A stretch of DNA of 5,650 bases, from the NCBI GenBank assembly GCA_023248835.1, contig JAHFDU010000177.1:425-6074 (forward strand). The letters are read 5' to 3'. Below are positions 5,611 through 5,650 of this stretch, in pieces. Numbering within the stretch: the first letter of the stretch is position 1; every line of letters starts with the position of its first letter. A program made the position numbers and the translations under genes. Origin of the DNA: Myxococcales bacterium. Its GTDB lineage: Bacteria > Myxococcota_A > Polyangia > Palsa-1104. The notes under the pieces are model-generated. The model ran no database searches. It had not been told where the DNA came from and was given only the letters and a program-made list of their open reading frames with translations.

Positions 5611-5650
5611 TGATTTGCGCTCTTGTCATTTGGTCCACCTCTCGACGGAT
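5607..5650 (+). CDS. Possible start of a further gene (partial, runs off the right edge)
   Basis: ATG at 5607 overlaps the methyltransferase stop by 4 bp (ATGA), and the frame MMICALVIWSTSRR stays open to the window end; a second ATG follows at 5610. The overlap mirrors the regulator-methyltransferase junction and would extend the operon. Only 14 codons are visible, with no Shine-Dalgarno sequence and no recognisable family, so this could be chance. Confidence 0.25.
   Translation, partial: MMICALVIWSTSRR

Noticed and set aside
5341..5650. The 10-mer CTCGACGGAT occurs at 5341-5350 and again at 5641-5650, exactly 300 bases apart
   Set aside because: The flanking bases do not match and a single 10-mer repeat in GC-rich sequence of this length is expected by chance.

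Overview
The window looks like chromosomal DNA from a moderately high-GC Gram-negative bacterium, most plausibly a myxobacterium or another former 'deltaproteobacterium'. That is an inference from three things: an enhancer-binding protein with an N-terminal FHA domain (an architecture especially common in Myxococcota), a very large DUF4175-like membrane/coiled-coil protein, and GC-rich codon use. No mobile element, CRISPR array, tRNA or rRNA was seen.

Layout. Bases 1-89 (minus strand) hold the start of a gene that runs off the left edge; its first ~20 residues form a clear Sec signal peptide and its start appears to be TTG. Between it and the next gene (90-205) lies a large imperfect palindrome (97-172) of the dispersed CTTCGAC/GTCGAAG type, with a TGCGC triplication in one arm. 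Bases 206 to about 3193 (minus strand) encode a DUF4175-like protein with three N-terminal membrane segments, beta-rich periplasmic domains and about 500 residues of charged coiled coil. Its open frame extends upstream to 3283, but the start at 3193 is preferred.

The divergent intergenic region (about 3194-3409) contains a 9-bp tandem repeat, an 18-bp near-perfect direct repeat whose second copy spans the start codon of the regulator, a small perfect inverted repeat, and weak -10-like hexamers on both strands. On the plus strand, 3410-4804 encodes an FHA / sigma54 AAA+ / Fis-HTH transcriptional activator. Its stop overlaps by 4 bp a GTG-initiated O-methyltransferase-like gene (4801-5610), and a further frame may begin at 5607 and leave the right edge.

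How the genes may work together. The regulator and the methyltransferase are almost certainly co-transcribed and translationally coupled. The regulator should read a phosphothreonine signal through its FHA domain and activate sigma54 promoters. Its targets cannot be read from this window; the divergent DUF4175-like gene is a candidate only by proximity, because no convincing sigma54 promoter is present in front of it. The DUF4175-like gene and the signal-peptide gene are in the same orientation, separated by about 116 bp containing the palindrome, and may form a cell-envelope transcription unit.
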